The notes: generated by a model not told the origin, from the sequence alone. Numbered from the stretch's first letter, positions 10,214 through 22,745 are shown. The stretch is DNA of 64,000 nucleotides from CAWAHD01 sp963781785 (GCA_963781785.1 CAWAHD010000002.1:2046001-2110000), one strand, 5' to 3'. Numbers and translations are program-made.

Positions 10214-11476
10214 ATGGACGATCGCGGTCGGCGTCCGGCGCTAGGGCGCCGGTCGTTTCTACAACTTGTGGTCCTGCTCGCCGCCTGGGCCGGTGTGAGT
10301 GGCTGCGTCGGCCCCAAGGCGGTCCGCTACACGCGTATGCGGTACAACGAGGTGTTCCGCGACACGAACGACGAGCAGCTCTTGATCAACATCGTGCGAC
10401 TTCGCTACGCCGACTCGCCGGTGTTCGTCGACTTGCCGAACATCACCAGCCAGTTTGAAATAGCTGGCCAGGGGAATTACCTGGGCGGCTACGGTAATCA
10501 GACACCCGGCAGGGCGAGCCTGGGCTTGGGCGGCCTGAGCGCCCGTGACACGCCGACCTTGAGCTACCATCCGCGCGAGGGGCGGGAGATCGCCAAGGCC
10601 CTGTTGACTCCCCTGTCGCCCGACTTGCTCATCGTGGTCAACGCCGGGGCCAACCTTGAGCAGCTCCTCTTGTTCGCCATGAACGACATCAACGACGTGC
10701 CGAATGCCCCCCAGGCTACGACGCTGGTACCTAAGGTCCCTGATGACAACGCACTCTACCTCCGGGGCATCCGGCTGCTCGCGTCGCTCAAAGAGCGCGA
10801 TGCCACCGAGCTGGCGTTCGGGACGAACGAGGAGTCCGAGGCCTGCTCGGACCCGATGCCCGAGGGCTCGGTCCACGGGCGCGACCTCCTGAACGCCGCG
10901 CGTGACGGCTACGTCTATCGCACCCACAGCGAGGGGCGCGTGACCTTGCTCAAGCGGGAAAAGGGACTCTACCTCCGAGTTCGCGCTCCGTACGTCCACT
11001 CTCCCGAGATGGAGGAGGTGGCGCGAATCTTCCGACTGACGCCGGGCCTGAGCACCTACCGGATCAAGTCGGAACTGTCTGAGGAGGTCCACGGGAAACT
11101 CAGCAGCCCGCTGGGAGACGACACGATCTACATGAATCTGCGCTCGGTATTGCAGATCATGACCTTTCTCTCCAAGGGTGTGTGTCTCCCGCAGGAGCAC
11201 ATCATCTCGGGGGAGGCGCCGGTGACGCCCGACGCGGGCGGTCAGCCCTACGACTGGACGCGGATCACCGCCGGGAATTTCGTGGTCCACGTTCAGAAAC
11301 ACCGGCCCCGCATTGCGGAGGTGGCCGTTCACTACCGGGGGTACTGGTTCTACATCGCCCGGAACGACGTAAACTCGTGCGCGGCCCTGGCGATCCTCGA
11401 AGTCGTGTTCGGGCTCCAAGAATCGGATGGCAGAACTGCCGGTCCGTTGCTGACCCTGCCGCTCGGCGGCAGGTGA
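10214..11476 (+). CDS. Hypothetical lipoprotein
   Basis: 420 residues. The N terminus has Arg-Arg before a hydrophobic stretch (SFLQLVVLLAAWAG) and a lipobox VSGC at ~residue 31, so it should be exported, possibly by Tat, and lipidated. The mature part contains no motif I know; recognisable blocks are RYTRMRYNEVFRDTNDEQLL and FGLQESDGRTAGPLLTLPLG. It follows the efflux genes in the same direction after a 215-bp gap that shows no other gene. It may assist that exporter, but the sequence itself does not say so. Full-length, with no sign of breakage. Confidence 0.7.
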   Translation: MDDRGRRPALGRRSFLQLVVLLAAWAGVSGCVGPKAVRYTRMRYNEVFRDTNDEQLLINIVRLRYADSPVFVDLPNITSQFEIAGQGNYLGGYGNQTPGRASLGLGGLSARDTPTLSYHPREGREIAKALLTPLSPDLLIVVNAGANLEQLLLFAMNDINDVPNAPQATTLVPKVPDDNALYLRGIRLLASLKERDATELAFGTNEESEACSDPMPEGSVHGRDLLNAARDGYVYRTHSEGRVTLLKREKGLYLRVRAPYVHSPEMEEVARIFRLTPGLSTYRIKSELSEEVHGKLSSPLGDDTIYMNLRSVLQIMTFLSKGVCLPQEHIISGEAPVTPDAGGQPYDWTRITAGNFVVHVQKHRPRIAEVAVHYRGYWFYIARNDVNSCAALAILEVVFGLQESDGRTAGPLLTLPLGGR

Positions 11477-11560
11477 ACCTCGTGTTCGACGCTGGGCGAT
11501 CGCGAGGCTTAGTGCGGGGAAGCTCCGGGTCGATCGGCATGACGCCGGAAGTCTTGTCGA

Positions 11561-12346
11561 TCATGCGCCACTGGCGACCGCCTGCGCTCCCGCACACGCC
11601 GCCACCGCGACTGCGGTGGATTCGCTCGGCGTTGGCGGCGTCATGGCGGCCAGCCGCTTGATGATGTGCTGCCCGTAGAGCGGCCTCATGATGCTCTGCG
11701 CGAGCCGGTTCACAGCATCGAACGGCTGCGGCATCGGGCGGCGAATATCGACGATGAGCACCACGCGGTCCTCTTCGCACTGGTTGTAGACCTCGTGGTT
11801 CCAACTGTCGTCGAAGAGCACGCTTTCGCCCTCCTTCCAGGTGTAGACCTGATCCCGCAGTCGAATCGACGGTGGATTCCTCTCAGGCACCACCAATCCG
11901 AGGTGATAACGCAGATAGCCTCGGTACGGACCCTCATGCGCCGGGATCGATTTGCCCCCTTCCAGAATCGAGAAGAATGCCTCGAATAGCCCGGGAATCC
12001 CGTCCAGCAGCTTCGAAGTCGTCGGACAGCGCCCGCAGAACGCGTCCGGCTTCACCCCCATGATATTCAGGGGATAGACCTTCCAGTCGCGGTCGGGGTC
12101 AACCCGAGCCGAGATGTTGTACTGCATCTGGTCCAGCTCGTGATACCGCGGGATCGACCGCTTCTCGGGCAGGATCCCCAAGAGCTCCTCCCGAATGACA
12201 GCGAAGTTCCGGTCGAGCTCGAGCAGTTCCGGACGGGTGGCCATGATGTCGAAGAAGACCGGTCGCCGTGCACCGCCAATGTGTAGGTCGTAGAACTTGT
12301 TGAGCGGAATAAGCAGGGCCTCGTAATTCATCTGATCGAGGATCAT
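11561..12346 (-). CDS. Aspartyl/asparaginyl beta-hydroxylase family protein
   Basis: 261 residues, with the double-stranded beta-helix of the aspartyl/asparaginyl beta-hydroxylase family (Fe(II)/2-oxoglutarate oxygenases). Visible landmarks are SIPAHEGPYRGYLRYHLGLVVP (first iron-ligand His and the 2-oxoglutarate region) and VLFDDSWNHEVYNQCEEDRVVLIVDIRRP (second His and the substrate/2-OG Arg). The last ~30 residues are Ala/Pro-rich. It is divergent from the mbtH/synthetase genes and shares their ~500-bp upstream region, so a tailoring role in the peptide pathway is likely: hydroxylation of an amino-acid beta carbon or of the acyl chain. No Asp-loading module is predicted, so the substrate is open. 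Confidence 0.8.
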   Translation of the reverse strand: MILDQMNYEALLIPLNKFYDLHIGGARRPVFFDIMATRPELLELDRNFAVIREELLGILPEKRSIPRYHELDQMQYNISARVDPDRDWKVYPLNIMGVKPDAFCGRCPTTSKLLDGIPGLFEAFFSILEGGKSIPAHEGPYRGYLRYHLGLVVPERNPPSIRLRDQVYTWKEGESVLFDDSWNHEVYNQCEEDRVVLIVDIRRPMPQPFDAVNRLAQSIMRPLYGQHIIKRLAAMTPPTPSESTAVAVAACAGAQAVASGA

Positions 12347-12849
12347 CGTGGTCTCTCTTTCTGTGAATCGGCTGCTGCGAGGAAGATCGACGCGAGAAAC
12401 AACTCACGCGCCGCGCGGGAGTCCTTGAGCAAAACCCGCGCCGCCGACTGCCCGACGCCAATTGGTAGGTCGCGCGCTCAGTCGAAACCGACGAGAAGGG
12501 AGCGTCGAACGCTCGAACCGCCGCTCTGAAAAGCCGAGTTCGCCAATTCTCCACGCGGTTGCATGTCCTGAAGATGGGTCCGTTTGGAGCCAACTGGGTA
12601 AGAGAAGTGTCATGTCGACGACTGGGTGAGTCGCACAGGATCGCAGAAAGATTACGTGCACCCCAAGTGGCCTGCCAATCGCTTCCTACTGCTCGAATTA
12701 CGGGAGAGAAGCATCCATTGCGGTTGCCGTTTCCGCGCGATCTCCGCATCACTCTGTGCCAGTCTGCACGTCGTTGGCATGGCGGTTGCTTTTCGCAGGG
12801 CGGCAGAACTATTTTCTCGGACGACTTGATGACGCACAGGGGGGTCAAA
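12347..12849. promoter_or_regulatory. Divergent intergenic region of the peptide locus
   Basis: About 500 bases between the hydroxylase gene (left) and mbtH (right), without a credible gene. It must hold promoters for both directions. A perfect palindrome, GAGCGT-CGA-ACGCTC, lies at 12500-12514 and is a candidate operator. I could not pick -35/-10 elements with confidence. Confidence 0.4.
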
Positions 12850-13056
12850 ATGGCAGGTGATACCAGCGATACATATAAGGTCGTCGTCAACGACGAAGCG
12901 CAGTATTCGATCTGGTTTGCGGACCGCGAGCCGCCCAGCGGTTGGCATCTCGCGGGCAAGGAGGGTCCCAAAGAGGAGTGCTTGGCCTATATCGAGGAAG
13001 TCTGGACTGACATGCGTCCCAAGAGCCTCAGGAAACAGATGGATGAAGCCCGGTGA
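12850..13056 (+). CDS. MbtH-like protein
   Basis: 68 residues. The start is ATG 12850 with a strong ribosome binding site (AGGGGGG, five bases upstream); an upstream in-frame ATG at 12829 has none. The family signature is present: NDEAQYSIWFADREPPSGWH, then EECLAYIEEVWTDMRPKSLR. MbtH proteins bind adenylation domains of peptide synthetases and are needed for their solubility or activity. It stops 4 bp before the start of the synthetase gene, so both are clearly one operon. Confidence 0.93.
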   Translation: MAGDTSDTYKVVVNDEAQYSIWFADREPPSGWHLAGKEGPKEECLAYIEEVWTDMRPKSLRKQMDEAR

Positions 13057-13060
13057 CATC

Positions 13061-16000
13061 ATGACTTGCCACGACACGACATGCGATGAATGGGTCAGTC
13101 TCGTCGATCTCCTTCGCCGTCGCGCAGGAAGAACCCGAGGGAAGCCTCTTTACCTTTCTGCCCGACGGCGATGACAAAACCGGCCCGACTCTCACACGAG
13201 GCGAGCTCGACCGCCAGGCGCGCGAGATCGCCGCCCGATTGCAGGAGCTTGGACCCGATTCCTCCGGTGCGCGTGCCTTGCTTCTCTACCCGCCCGGGCT
13301 CGAGTTCATCACGGCGTTCTTCGGCTGCCTCTATGCCGGAGTCGTGGCCGTCCCTGCGTATCTCCCACGTGTCAATCGGCCCATGACCCGGCTGCGGTCG
13401 TTGGTCGTTGATGCTCAGCCCTGCGCGGTCCTGACCTGCGCCTCTCAGAGCCTGGACTCGCTGCGCTGGGAGGCGGGCGTTCCGGAGCTAAAAGGAGTTC
13501 GACGGCTGGTCACGGACGTCGCCGACCGCGACAAGGATGAGCTGGCCGGGCGGTGGCGCGATCCGCATGCACAGCGCGAAACGCTTGCGTTCCTCCAGTA
13601 CACCTCAGGGTCCACATCATTGCCCAAGGGTGTCATGATCACCCACGGCAACTTACTCCATAACTCGGCACTGATCCGCCATTGCTTCGATTCGGGCCCG
13701 GAAAGCCGCGGGGTCTTCTGGTTGCCGCTTTTCCACGACATGGGCTTGATCGGCGGTGTGATCCAGACCCTCTACTGCGGGGGAGCGAGCACGCTGTTCT
13801 CCCCGGTCTCGTTCGTCCAGCGACCAATCCGATGGCTTCAGACCATTTCAGACACTAGGGCGATGATCAGCGGGGCGCCGAATTTCGCCTATGAGCTTTG
13901 TGTGGAGAAGATAACGCCCGAGCAACGCGCTATTCTGGACCTGAGCTCTTGCGCGTGGCCTTCAACGGCGCCGAGCCAATCCGTCCAGAAACACTCGATC
14001 GCTTCGCAGAAGCATTCGCTCCGGCCGGATTCCGCCCGGAATCATTTCTGCCCTGCTACGGTCTCGCCGAGGCGACATTGCTGGTTTCGGGCGGACCGGC
14101 GGGCCAACCGCCAGCGGCGCTGTCGGTTGACACCGAAGGCCTCGGTCGCGGTGAAATCGTCGAACCGACACTTGCCGGCTCCGGCAAGCGACTCGCGGGC
14201 AGCGGCCAGGTCGCCGACGGACATCGCGTGATGATCGTCGACCCCGAAACCGTCCTTCAGTGTGCGGAAGATCGCGTCGGCGAGATCTGGGTTTCGGGCC
14301 CGAGCGTCGCGCAGGGCTACTGGGGGCGAACCGAACAGGCGGAGGACGCGCTGCGAGCCGGTCTTCTTGGCGATCTGAGGTTCCTCAGGACAGGCGATCT
14401 TGGTTTTCTGAGGGATGGCGTGCTGTTCGTCACTGGCCGGCTCAAGGACATGATCATCCTGCGTGGCCGAAACATCTATCCGCAGGACATCGAATGGACG
14501 GCAGAACGGTCTCACCCCGCGCTTCGCGCCTTCGGCGCCGCCGCCTTCGCGTTCGAGGCCGACGGCCAGGAACGGCTGGCGGTCGTCCAGGAGATCGAGC
14601 GCAATTCCGATCGGCAAGTGATCGCCGAGGCAATCACGGCGATCCGATGCGCACTGGCAGAGCAACACGACATCGAGGTCCACGCGATCCGATTGATCAA
14701 GATGTTGAGTCTCCCGAAAACATCGAGCGGGAAAGTCCAGCGCCGCGCCTGTCGGGAAGCGTTCCTGGCAGGAGCGCTAGACGTGGTGGCGACGTGGAAC
14801 CGGCAGGATGCTCAGGCGCCCGGGCCCGGAGCGACAACGGATCTACTGGCCACGCAGTCAATCGAGGCACGACAGGCTGAACGCAGCAATAAGGCATCGG
14901 CAACGCTGCCCGGCAAGCCCTCGCGAGACAGCATCGCCGCCTGGCTGGCCGAGAGAGTCGCCGCGCCACTCGGTATGCGGGCGTCGGAGGTCGACCTGAC
15001 GCGGCCGCTGGCGAGTTTTGGCATCGGTTCGCTGCAAGCCGTGCGACTTGCGGCCGACCTGGAGGAGTGGCTGGGACGTAAGCTAACCCCGACGCTCGCA
15101 TACGATCATCCCACGATCGACGCACTCGCGCGATTTCTCGCGGACGAGCCCTTGCTGCGAGCCGCCAGCCAGACAACAGGAATCGTCTCGGCCGATCGTC
15201 CCGAGCCGATCGCCGTCATCGGGATCGGATGCCGGTTCCCCGGCGCGAATAGCCCCGCGGCGTTCTGGAAGATGTTGCGAGATGGCGCGGATGGCGTTGG
15301 CCCGATTCCAACATCACGGTGGGACGCCTACGCTCTCAGAAACCTGGATATCCCGCGTCGCGGTGGATTCCTCGAGAGTGTCGACCAGTTCGATGCCGAT
15401 TTCTTCGGCATATCTCCCCGTGAGGCTGTCTTCGTCGACCCCCAGCATCGACTACTCCTCGAGGTGGCGTGGGAGGCACTCGAAGATGGCGGTCAGGCCC
15501 CCGATTGCTGGGCCGGAGCTGCCGTCGGAGTTTTCGTCGGAATTGCCACAAACGACTACGCGCAATTACAGGCGATGCGAGGCGGGGCAAGTGACGGCTA
15601 TCGCATCACGGGATGTGCGGCCAGCATCGCGGCTAACCGCATCTCGCACTACTTCGATTTTCGCGGCCCGAGTCTCGCGATCGACACAGCTTGTTCCTCG
15701 TCACTCGTTGCGGTCGATTCTCGCGTGCCGAAGCATCTGGGACGGCGAATCGAAGCTCGCGATGGCGGGCGGCGTGAATTTGATTCTCTTGCCCGATGTA
15801 CTCGCAAGCTTCAAGAAAGCGGGGTTTCTATCGGCCGAAGGGCGGTGCAAGACGTTCGACTCTCAGGCCGATGGCTATGTCCGCGGCGAGGGCGCGGGGA
15901 TGGTGGTACTCAAACCGCTGTCCCGCGCCCTGGCCGACGGCGACCGGGTGTACGCGGTGATCCGCGGTGGAGCAATCAACCAGGATGGACGCAGCAACGG

Positions 16001-19000
16001 GTTGACGGCTCCCAACCGAGGAGCGCAGGAGTCAGTCCTGCGTGCCGCGTACGCAAGAGCGGGCGTCTCGCCGAGTCAGGTGGACCTCATCGAAGGTCAT
16101 GGTACCGGGACGCAGCTCGGCGATCCAATCGAGCTGGCCGCGCTCGGGGCCGTACTTGCCGAGGGACGGGACGCCGGGATGAGATGTGCGGTGGGCTCGG
16201 TCAAGACCAATATCGGTCACCTCGAAGCGGCGGCCGGGATCGCTGGGCTGATCAAGACGGCGCTCGCGCTTCACCACCGGGCGATCCCTCAGACATTACA
16301 TTTCTCGAAGCCGAATCCCCACGTCGCGTTCGATGCCCTGCCGCTTCGAGTTCAGGTTGCCCTCGAACCGTTGCCGGAAAACGGCAGGCGCGCGATTGCC
16401 GGCGTCAGCTCCTTTGGGTTCGGAGGAACGAACGCGCACATGGTCCTGGAGGAAGCTCCCTTGATACGGAACCCTTCCACGGATCGCCCCGATCCTCGAA
16501 GAACCGAGGAGTTCGTCTTGCCGATCTCCGCGAAATCGCCAGCGGCGTTGTGGGCGCTGGCATGTTCGATCCGTGCTGCCCTCTCCGATGGTTCCTGCGA
16601 CGCGGATCTCCGCGACTTGGCCTACACCGCGGGCGCTCGCCGCGGCCATCACGACCACCGCCTGGCGATCGTCGCAGGCAGTCGTGAAGAGATCATCGAG
16701 GCTCTGGACTCATTCCGCCGCGGCGAACCGCATTTGAGCAGCGTACAAGGACGAAGGCTTCCGGGACGTCGTCCGAGACTGGCTTTCGTCTTCTCCGGTG
16801 AATGCAAACTTGCGGCCGGCGCTCTGCGAGCTCTGTTCGGGTCCGAGCCGGCCTTCCGAACTGCGATCGAGCAGTGCGACATTATCCTGACTCGCCATCT
16901 CGGCTGGTCACCGGCGGCCGAGCTAGAGAGCGAGCGGCCATCGTCCCGGCTTGTTGATCCCGCCGGGGCTCGACCAATCCAGTTCGCTCTCCAGCTCGGT
17001 CTGGCGGCCCTGTGGAAATCGTGGGGAATCGTCCCCGACCGGCTACTCGGTGACGGCGTTGGCGAAGTTGCGGCGGCGTATCTTGCAGGAAATCTGAGCC
17101 TGGAGGATGCGGCCGGCATTGCCGCTGGCCCTGGTCGGGAGACCGCGCCCTTTGCGGCAAAAGTCCACGAGCTGGCGAATGAGGAAATCGACGTCTTTCT
17201 GGAGGTGGCACCCCATCCGGTTCTTGCTACAACCATCAAAGCGTGCTTGGGCGCACGTGCAAAAGCGCCGCTCATTCTTGCTTCTCTACAACGAGCGGAT
17301 TCGGGCGCGGAAACGCTTCTGACTTCCGCCGCGGTCCTTTATACCAATGGCTTTGATCTCGCGTGGTCGAGCGTCTCGCCTCCTGGCCGGTTCGTTCGAC
17401 TCCCGACTTATCCCTGGCAGCGCGAACGCTTCTGGATCGAGGATGTACGGGAACCACACCAGATCGGTGCAACGACAATCGTCGATTTCGATGCCTCGTG
17501 CCCGACTGCAGTGGCTCATCAAAACGGCGTGTCAAATGGTTACCACTCGGCGCCGGTGAATGGCACGGAGGCTTCGCACACCGGTGCTCTAGAGCCGATT
17601 GCGGAGCATGTCGCGTTTTCGAATACCAACATCCGGGCGAGCTCAGTCGACGCTCAACCCATTGGTATGTCGGAGCTGGCGGCCGACAAGCGCCGCGAGC
17701 GCCTCATCGAGTACTTCCGCGATCGCGTCGCAGCCGTTCTCGAATTAGCCCCGGACAAGGTCGACCTGGACCGGCCACTGCTGAATCTGGGACTTGATTC
17801 ACTGACGGCCATGGAGCTCAAATTCGAGATCGACGGCTTTCTGGGCGCTGCGCTCCCGCTCTCGGCGCTCCTTGAAAGCGGCGGAATCCGCGGGCTGGCC
17901 GAGCGCGCAAATTCGCTCCTTGCCGCCACTCCGGCCAGACTGTCTGAGACGGCCGTCGCGCCTATTCCCGGAGAAAGCGAAGAGCGGCTCTCGCATGAGC
18001 AGCAATTGCTCTGGTACGCGCATCAGTTCACGCCCAACCGCGCCGCCTATCATATCACCGGCGCTGCGACAATCCGCGCGGAGCTGGAGATCAATGCGTT
18101 CCGTCGGGCGTTTCGGCGCGTCGTGGCCGAGCAAGAAACGTTGCGCACGACTTTCGCTGTCATCGATGACAAACCTGTGATCCATCTTCTCCCTGTGAGC
18201 GAGCTCGTCCTGCGCGAGAATGAATGGCTCTTGATCGAAGACATCGCAAGTTTGAGCGATCGCGAGATCAAGCAGAAGCTGGCCGAGCTGGCCGAGCGGC
18301 CGTTCGACCTGGAACGAGGTCCGCTCTTCCGGCTCCATCTCCTGAGCCGATCCGCTTCGGAGCACGTTGTTCTTCTGGTCGTCCACCACATCATCGCCGA
18401 CTTCTGGTCGACCGCTGTGCTCGTTGACGACCTGGGAAAGGCTTACTCAGATGAGCTGGCAGGTCGAGCATGCGACCTCTCGCTTTCGCGATCCCGATAC
18501 GCCGACTTCACGCGCTGGCAACACACGATGGTAGCGGGAGAAGAAGGCGAGCGGCACTGGGATTACTGGCGGCAACAGCTCAGCGGGCCGCTACCCGTCC
18601 TTGAGCTACCTGCGGATTTCGCCAGGCCCGCGGTGCAGAGCTATGCCGGTGCAACCAAGCACTTTTGTCTGGATTCCGCACTGACTCGCGGGATCGTCAA
18701 GCTGTGTGACTCGCTGGGAGTTAGTCTGTACACGGCCTTGCTGGCGGCCTTCCAGGTCGTTCTCGGCCGTTTGAGCGGCCAGGACGACATCGTCGTCGGC
18801 ACTCCAGTGGCGGGTCGAACGCGTCCCGGGTTCGAGGGGCTGATCGGCTACTTCGTCAACCTGGTGCCCATGCGAAGTAACCTTTCGGGCAACCCGCGTT
18901 TTGACGAATTCGTCGGGCAAGTTCGCCGGACTGTCGCCGACGGTCTGGAACACCAAGACTTTCCCTTCAGTCTGCTCGTCAATCGGCTTCAGAGAAATCC

Positions 19001-22000
19001 CGATCCCAGCCGCTCGCCCTTGTTCCAGGTGATGTTCGCGCACCAGAAAGCCCAGCGTCTTGATGACCAAGGCCTGGCCCCGTTTGCGCTAGGCACTGCC
19101 GGCGCGAAGCTGCGCTTGCACGGACTCACCGCGGAATCGATCGAGCTCGAAAGACGAACTGCGCTCTTCGACTTGACGATGATGACCGCTCGCGAAGGAG
19201 ACCGGCTCTGCGTCGCACTCGAGTACAGCACAGACCTGTTCACGCCGGCGTCGATTGAACGCATGGCGGACTGCTTCCGAAACCTGCTTAAGGCCGTTGT
19301 CAAGGAACCTGGGCAGCGGCTTGCGGACTTTCCTTTGCTGGCGCAGCCAGACCGGCACCAACTGCTCGTCAAGTGGGCCGAGACACCAGCCGTCCCGTAC
19401 GAGGACGTCGCCATCCATCACCGGTTCGAGAGGCAGGTCGAGGCCAGCCCCGAATCAATCGCGCTCGTTTGGGGTGACGAATCGCTCACCTATTGCGAAG
19501 TCAATCGATTAGCCAATTCGCTGGCCCATCGCCTGATCGAGCTGGGCGTCAAGCCCGAAACCGTGGTTGGGCTGTATCTCGCGAACTGGCCTTCGAGATT
19601 GATCGGAGTTCTGGGTGTACTGAAAGCGGGAGGGGCCTACCTGCCACTCGACCCCGAGCATCCGATGGATCGAGTCGCTGCGATACTCGAGGAATCCGGG
19701 GCGACGGTTCTGGTGACCGAGGAACACTTGCGCGGCAGAGTTTCGGAGGTTTCCTCGAGCGTGATTGCGGTCCATACGCTTGACGATTCGACAGTCGCGG
19801 AGGATCCGGGCAATCCCTCGATCGACCTGCATCCTGACAATCTCGCCTACCTCGTCTTCACTTCCGGGAGCACCGGGCGGCCCAAGGGCGTCATGATCTC
19901 TCACCGCAGCGTGGTCGCGGCGGCCTGCGCATGGGAGGCCGCCTATTCGCTACGTTTCCCGCCAATGCGCCACCTGCAGGCGGCGGGATTTTCCTTCGAC
20001 GTATTCACTGGCGACTGGGTTCGCGCGCTGACGACCGGCGGCACGCTGGTGGCTTGTCCTCGTTCGGTGCTGCTCGATCCGGCAGCACTCTTCGGTCTGA
20101 TCCGGCGCGAGCGCGTCGAATGCCTCGAGCTCGTTCCGGCTGTCACCGATGCACTCGCGACCCACGTCGAGCAGATGGCTGATCAAAGTCTCGAGGGCAT
20201 CCGGATCCTGGCCGTTGGATCAGACACGGTGCGCGGGCGGCTGTACGGTCGACTGCGCCGACTGCTGGGACCCGGCGGCCGGGTGGTCAATTCCTATGGT
20301 CTTTCCGAGGCGACGATCGACAGCACCTATTTTGAGGCCGCGCGGGACGACACTCCTGGCGACGGCCCGGTCCCGATCGGTCGCCCGTTCGCGGGAACCC
20401 GGGCTTATGTCTTGGATGGGCGCTCTGAGCCAGTCCCCGTGAATGTGGCGGGCGAGCTCCACATAGGCGGCTGCGGCCTTGCCCGCGGCTACGTCGGCAG
20501 TCCGCGCCTGACTGCGGAACGATTCGTGCCCAACCCTCACGGTCGGCCAGGATCACGGATCTACGCGACCGGAGACCGCGCGAGCTGGCGCAGCGCAGGC
20601 GTGCTCGCACTGCTAGGCCGCCAAGACTTCCAGGTGAAGGTACGCGGGTTCCGCGTCGAGCTCGCCGAGGTCGAAGCCGTGCTCGCTCGCCACCCTGAAG
20701 TGCACGAAGCAGTCGTCGCGATCATTGAAGATCCGTCGGCAGAGAAGCGGCTCGCAGCGTACGTCGTGCCCACGACCGCTTCCCGCCCAACCGCGACGGA
20801 CTTGAGACGTTGGCTCAAGGATCGACTGCCCGAGCCGATGCTCCCATCGTGGTACGTCTTACTGAGCGCGCTTCCACTCTCACGCAACGGCAAGTTCGAC
20901 CGTTCCGCTCTTCCGCCGCCTGGTGCCCTTGAGGGTGATGACTCGGGGACTGTTTACGTCCCGCCGCGAACCACGGCAGAACAAGTGCTAGCCGGAATCA
21001 CTGCCGACCTGCTGGGACGGGGCCGTGTCGGCATCCATGACAACTTCTTCGAGATCGGTGTCGACTCCATAATCGGCATTCAAATCGTGTCACGAGCGCG
21101 ACAAGCAGGGCTGGCCCTCGAGCCCGCGCACCTCTTCCGCCATCCGAACATCGCCGAACTTGCGGCGGCGGCCGATTCGACACCGAAGGGTGCGAATTCG
21201 AGCGACGCATCTCGGACGGCGATCGCTCCGTTTCAACTGGCTCCAGCCGGCGTCGACCTCGAGACCTTGTCACAAGCGTTTGCGGATGAAGGGGGCATCG
21301 AGGATCTATACCCCCTCACTCCGGTGCAGGAAGGGATGCTCTTCCACACGCTCGCTGACCCCGAGGCGGGGCACTACGTTGAGCAGTTCGTCTGTCGTCT
21401 GCGGGGCGAGCTCGACGCGGCCGCTCTCGAAAGTTCGTGGCACGGACTGATCGGGCGGCATCCCGCGCTGCGCTCTTCGATCCATTGGAGCGATTTCGAC
21501 AAGTGTTACCAGATTGTCCATCGTGGAACCAACCACCCGATCGATTGCCAGGACTGGCGCGGGCTGACCCAGTCCGATCAGAACGACCGCCTCACCGATT
21601 ATCTGAAGTTAGACCGTCAGCTCGGGTTCGAGCTATCCCGGCCTCCGTTATCCCGGCTGACTGTTTTCAGGCTCCGGGACGATCTCCACCAGCTCGTCTG
21701 GAGCATCCATCACGCCGTCATCGACGGCTGGTGCCTGTCTGTCCTGCTCCACGAAATGCTCAGCATCTACGAATCGGTGGTCCAGGGCCGTACTGCCGAG
21801 CTGAAGCCGAGCCGGCCGTTTCGCGATTATGTCGCCTGGCTCGGCCAAAAAGCCGATGAGCGTGCTCAAGCGCATTGGAGTCAGGTGCTAAGGGGCTTCA
21901 CCGCACCGACTCCATTAGGGTTAGGCAGCGCTGAGCCCGCTAGGTGCCGGTCGGCGGAGGCTCACGCAGAGCTTGCGACCGGGTTGCCGGCAGAACTGAC

Positions 22001-22745
22001 CGCTGCGCTTGAAGAGCTGGGGCGATCACGTCGACTGACGCTGAGCACGCTGCTCCAGGGCGCATGGGGACTGCTGCTTTCTCGGTATAGCGGGCGGACG
22101 GATGTCCTCTTCGGAGTCACGGTTTCCGGACGGCCTCCTGAGCTATCGGGCGTGGAATCGATGGTCGGAATGTTCATAAATGTCCTACCGATGCGCTTAG
22201 CAGTGACGGAAGAGTCGAACCTACTCGACTGGCTTCGCGAGCTACAGGCAACCATGGTTGAGCTGCGACGATTTGAAGCCATCCCAGTCTCGAAGATTCA
22301 AGCGTGGAGCGATGTGCCGGCGGGGCTGCCACTGTTCGAGAGCATCTTGACCGTGCAGAACCTGCCGTTCTTGGCTTCGCTCCAAGAACGCGGCAACCGG
22401 CTGGGTATCGAGTCGGCGCGATACCTCGAGCGTACCCATTATCCGCTCACCGTCACTGCCATGCCCGGTAACGAGCTGACGATCAAGATCAGCTTCGACT
22501 CGCGGCGATTTGGTGCTGACGCCATCGAGCGCACACTCGGTCATCTACGTACAGTCCTCGACGCAATGGCTTCCAACCCCGACCGGCGACTCGTCGACCT
22601 GCCTTGGATGACCCAGAGTGAGCAAGAGCAGTTGACGGGCATGTGGCAGCGAAGCGAGAGCGAATCCGGCTTCGATCACGTTGATCTTAATCAGCTCACT
22701 GAAATGGAACTCGACTCACTGATGGCTCAACTCGGCTCTGCATGA
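13061..22745 (+). CDS. Hybrid FAAL-PKS-NRPS megasynthase (loading, KS-AT0-ACP, C-A-PCP-C)
   Basis: About 3,230 residues if three shifts are bridged (near 13118, 13957 and 15719). Domains in order: fatty acyl-AMP ligase 13.06-14.8 kb (LQYTSGSTSLPKGVM, FLPCYGLAEATLLVSGG, GRNIYPQDIE); ACP ~14.93-15.15 (GIGSLQAV); ketosynthase 15.2-16.46 with Cys in DTACSSSLVAV and His in EGHGTGT and NIGHLEAAAG; a shortened acyltransferase 16.53-17.24 lacking the nucleophile (GDGVGE instead of GHSxGE); ACP 17.69-17.92 (LGLDSLTAM); condensation 17.98-19.35 (HHIIADFWS); adenylation 19.4-20.9; PCP ~20.96-21.17 (IGVDSIIGIQ); condensation 21.3-22.6 (HHAVIDGWC). The adenylation pocket reads D-V-G-E-L-V-S-I-D, close to ornithine codes. 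It activates and loads a fatty acid, passes it over a ketide module and joins it to the first amino acid. The last C domain serves the next protein's A domain. Confidence 0.88.

Noticed and set aside
10259..11419. 386-residue minus-strand open frame opposite the lipoprotein gene
   Set aside because: The plus-strand protein has a lipobox and sensible composition; the minus frame is His/Arg/Val-rich antisense.
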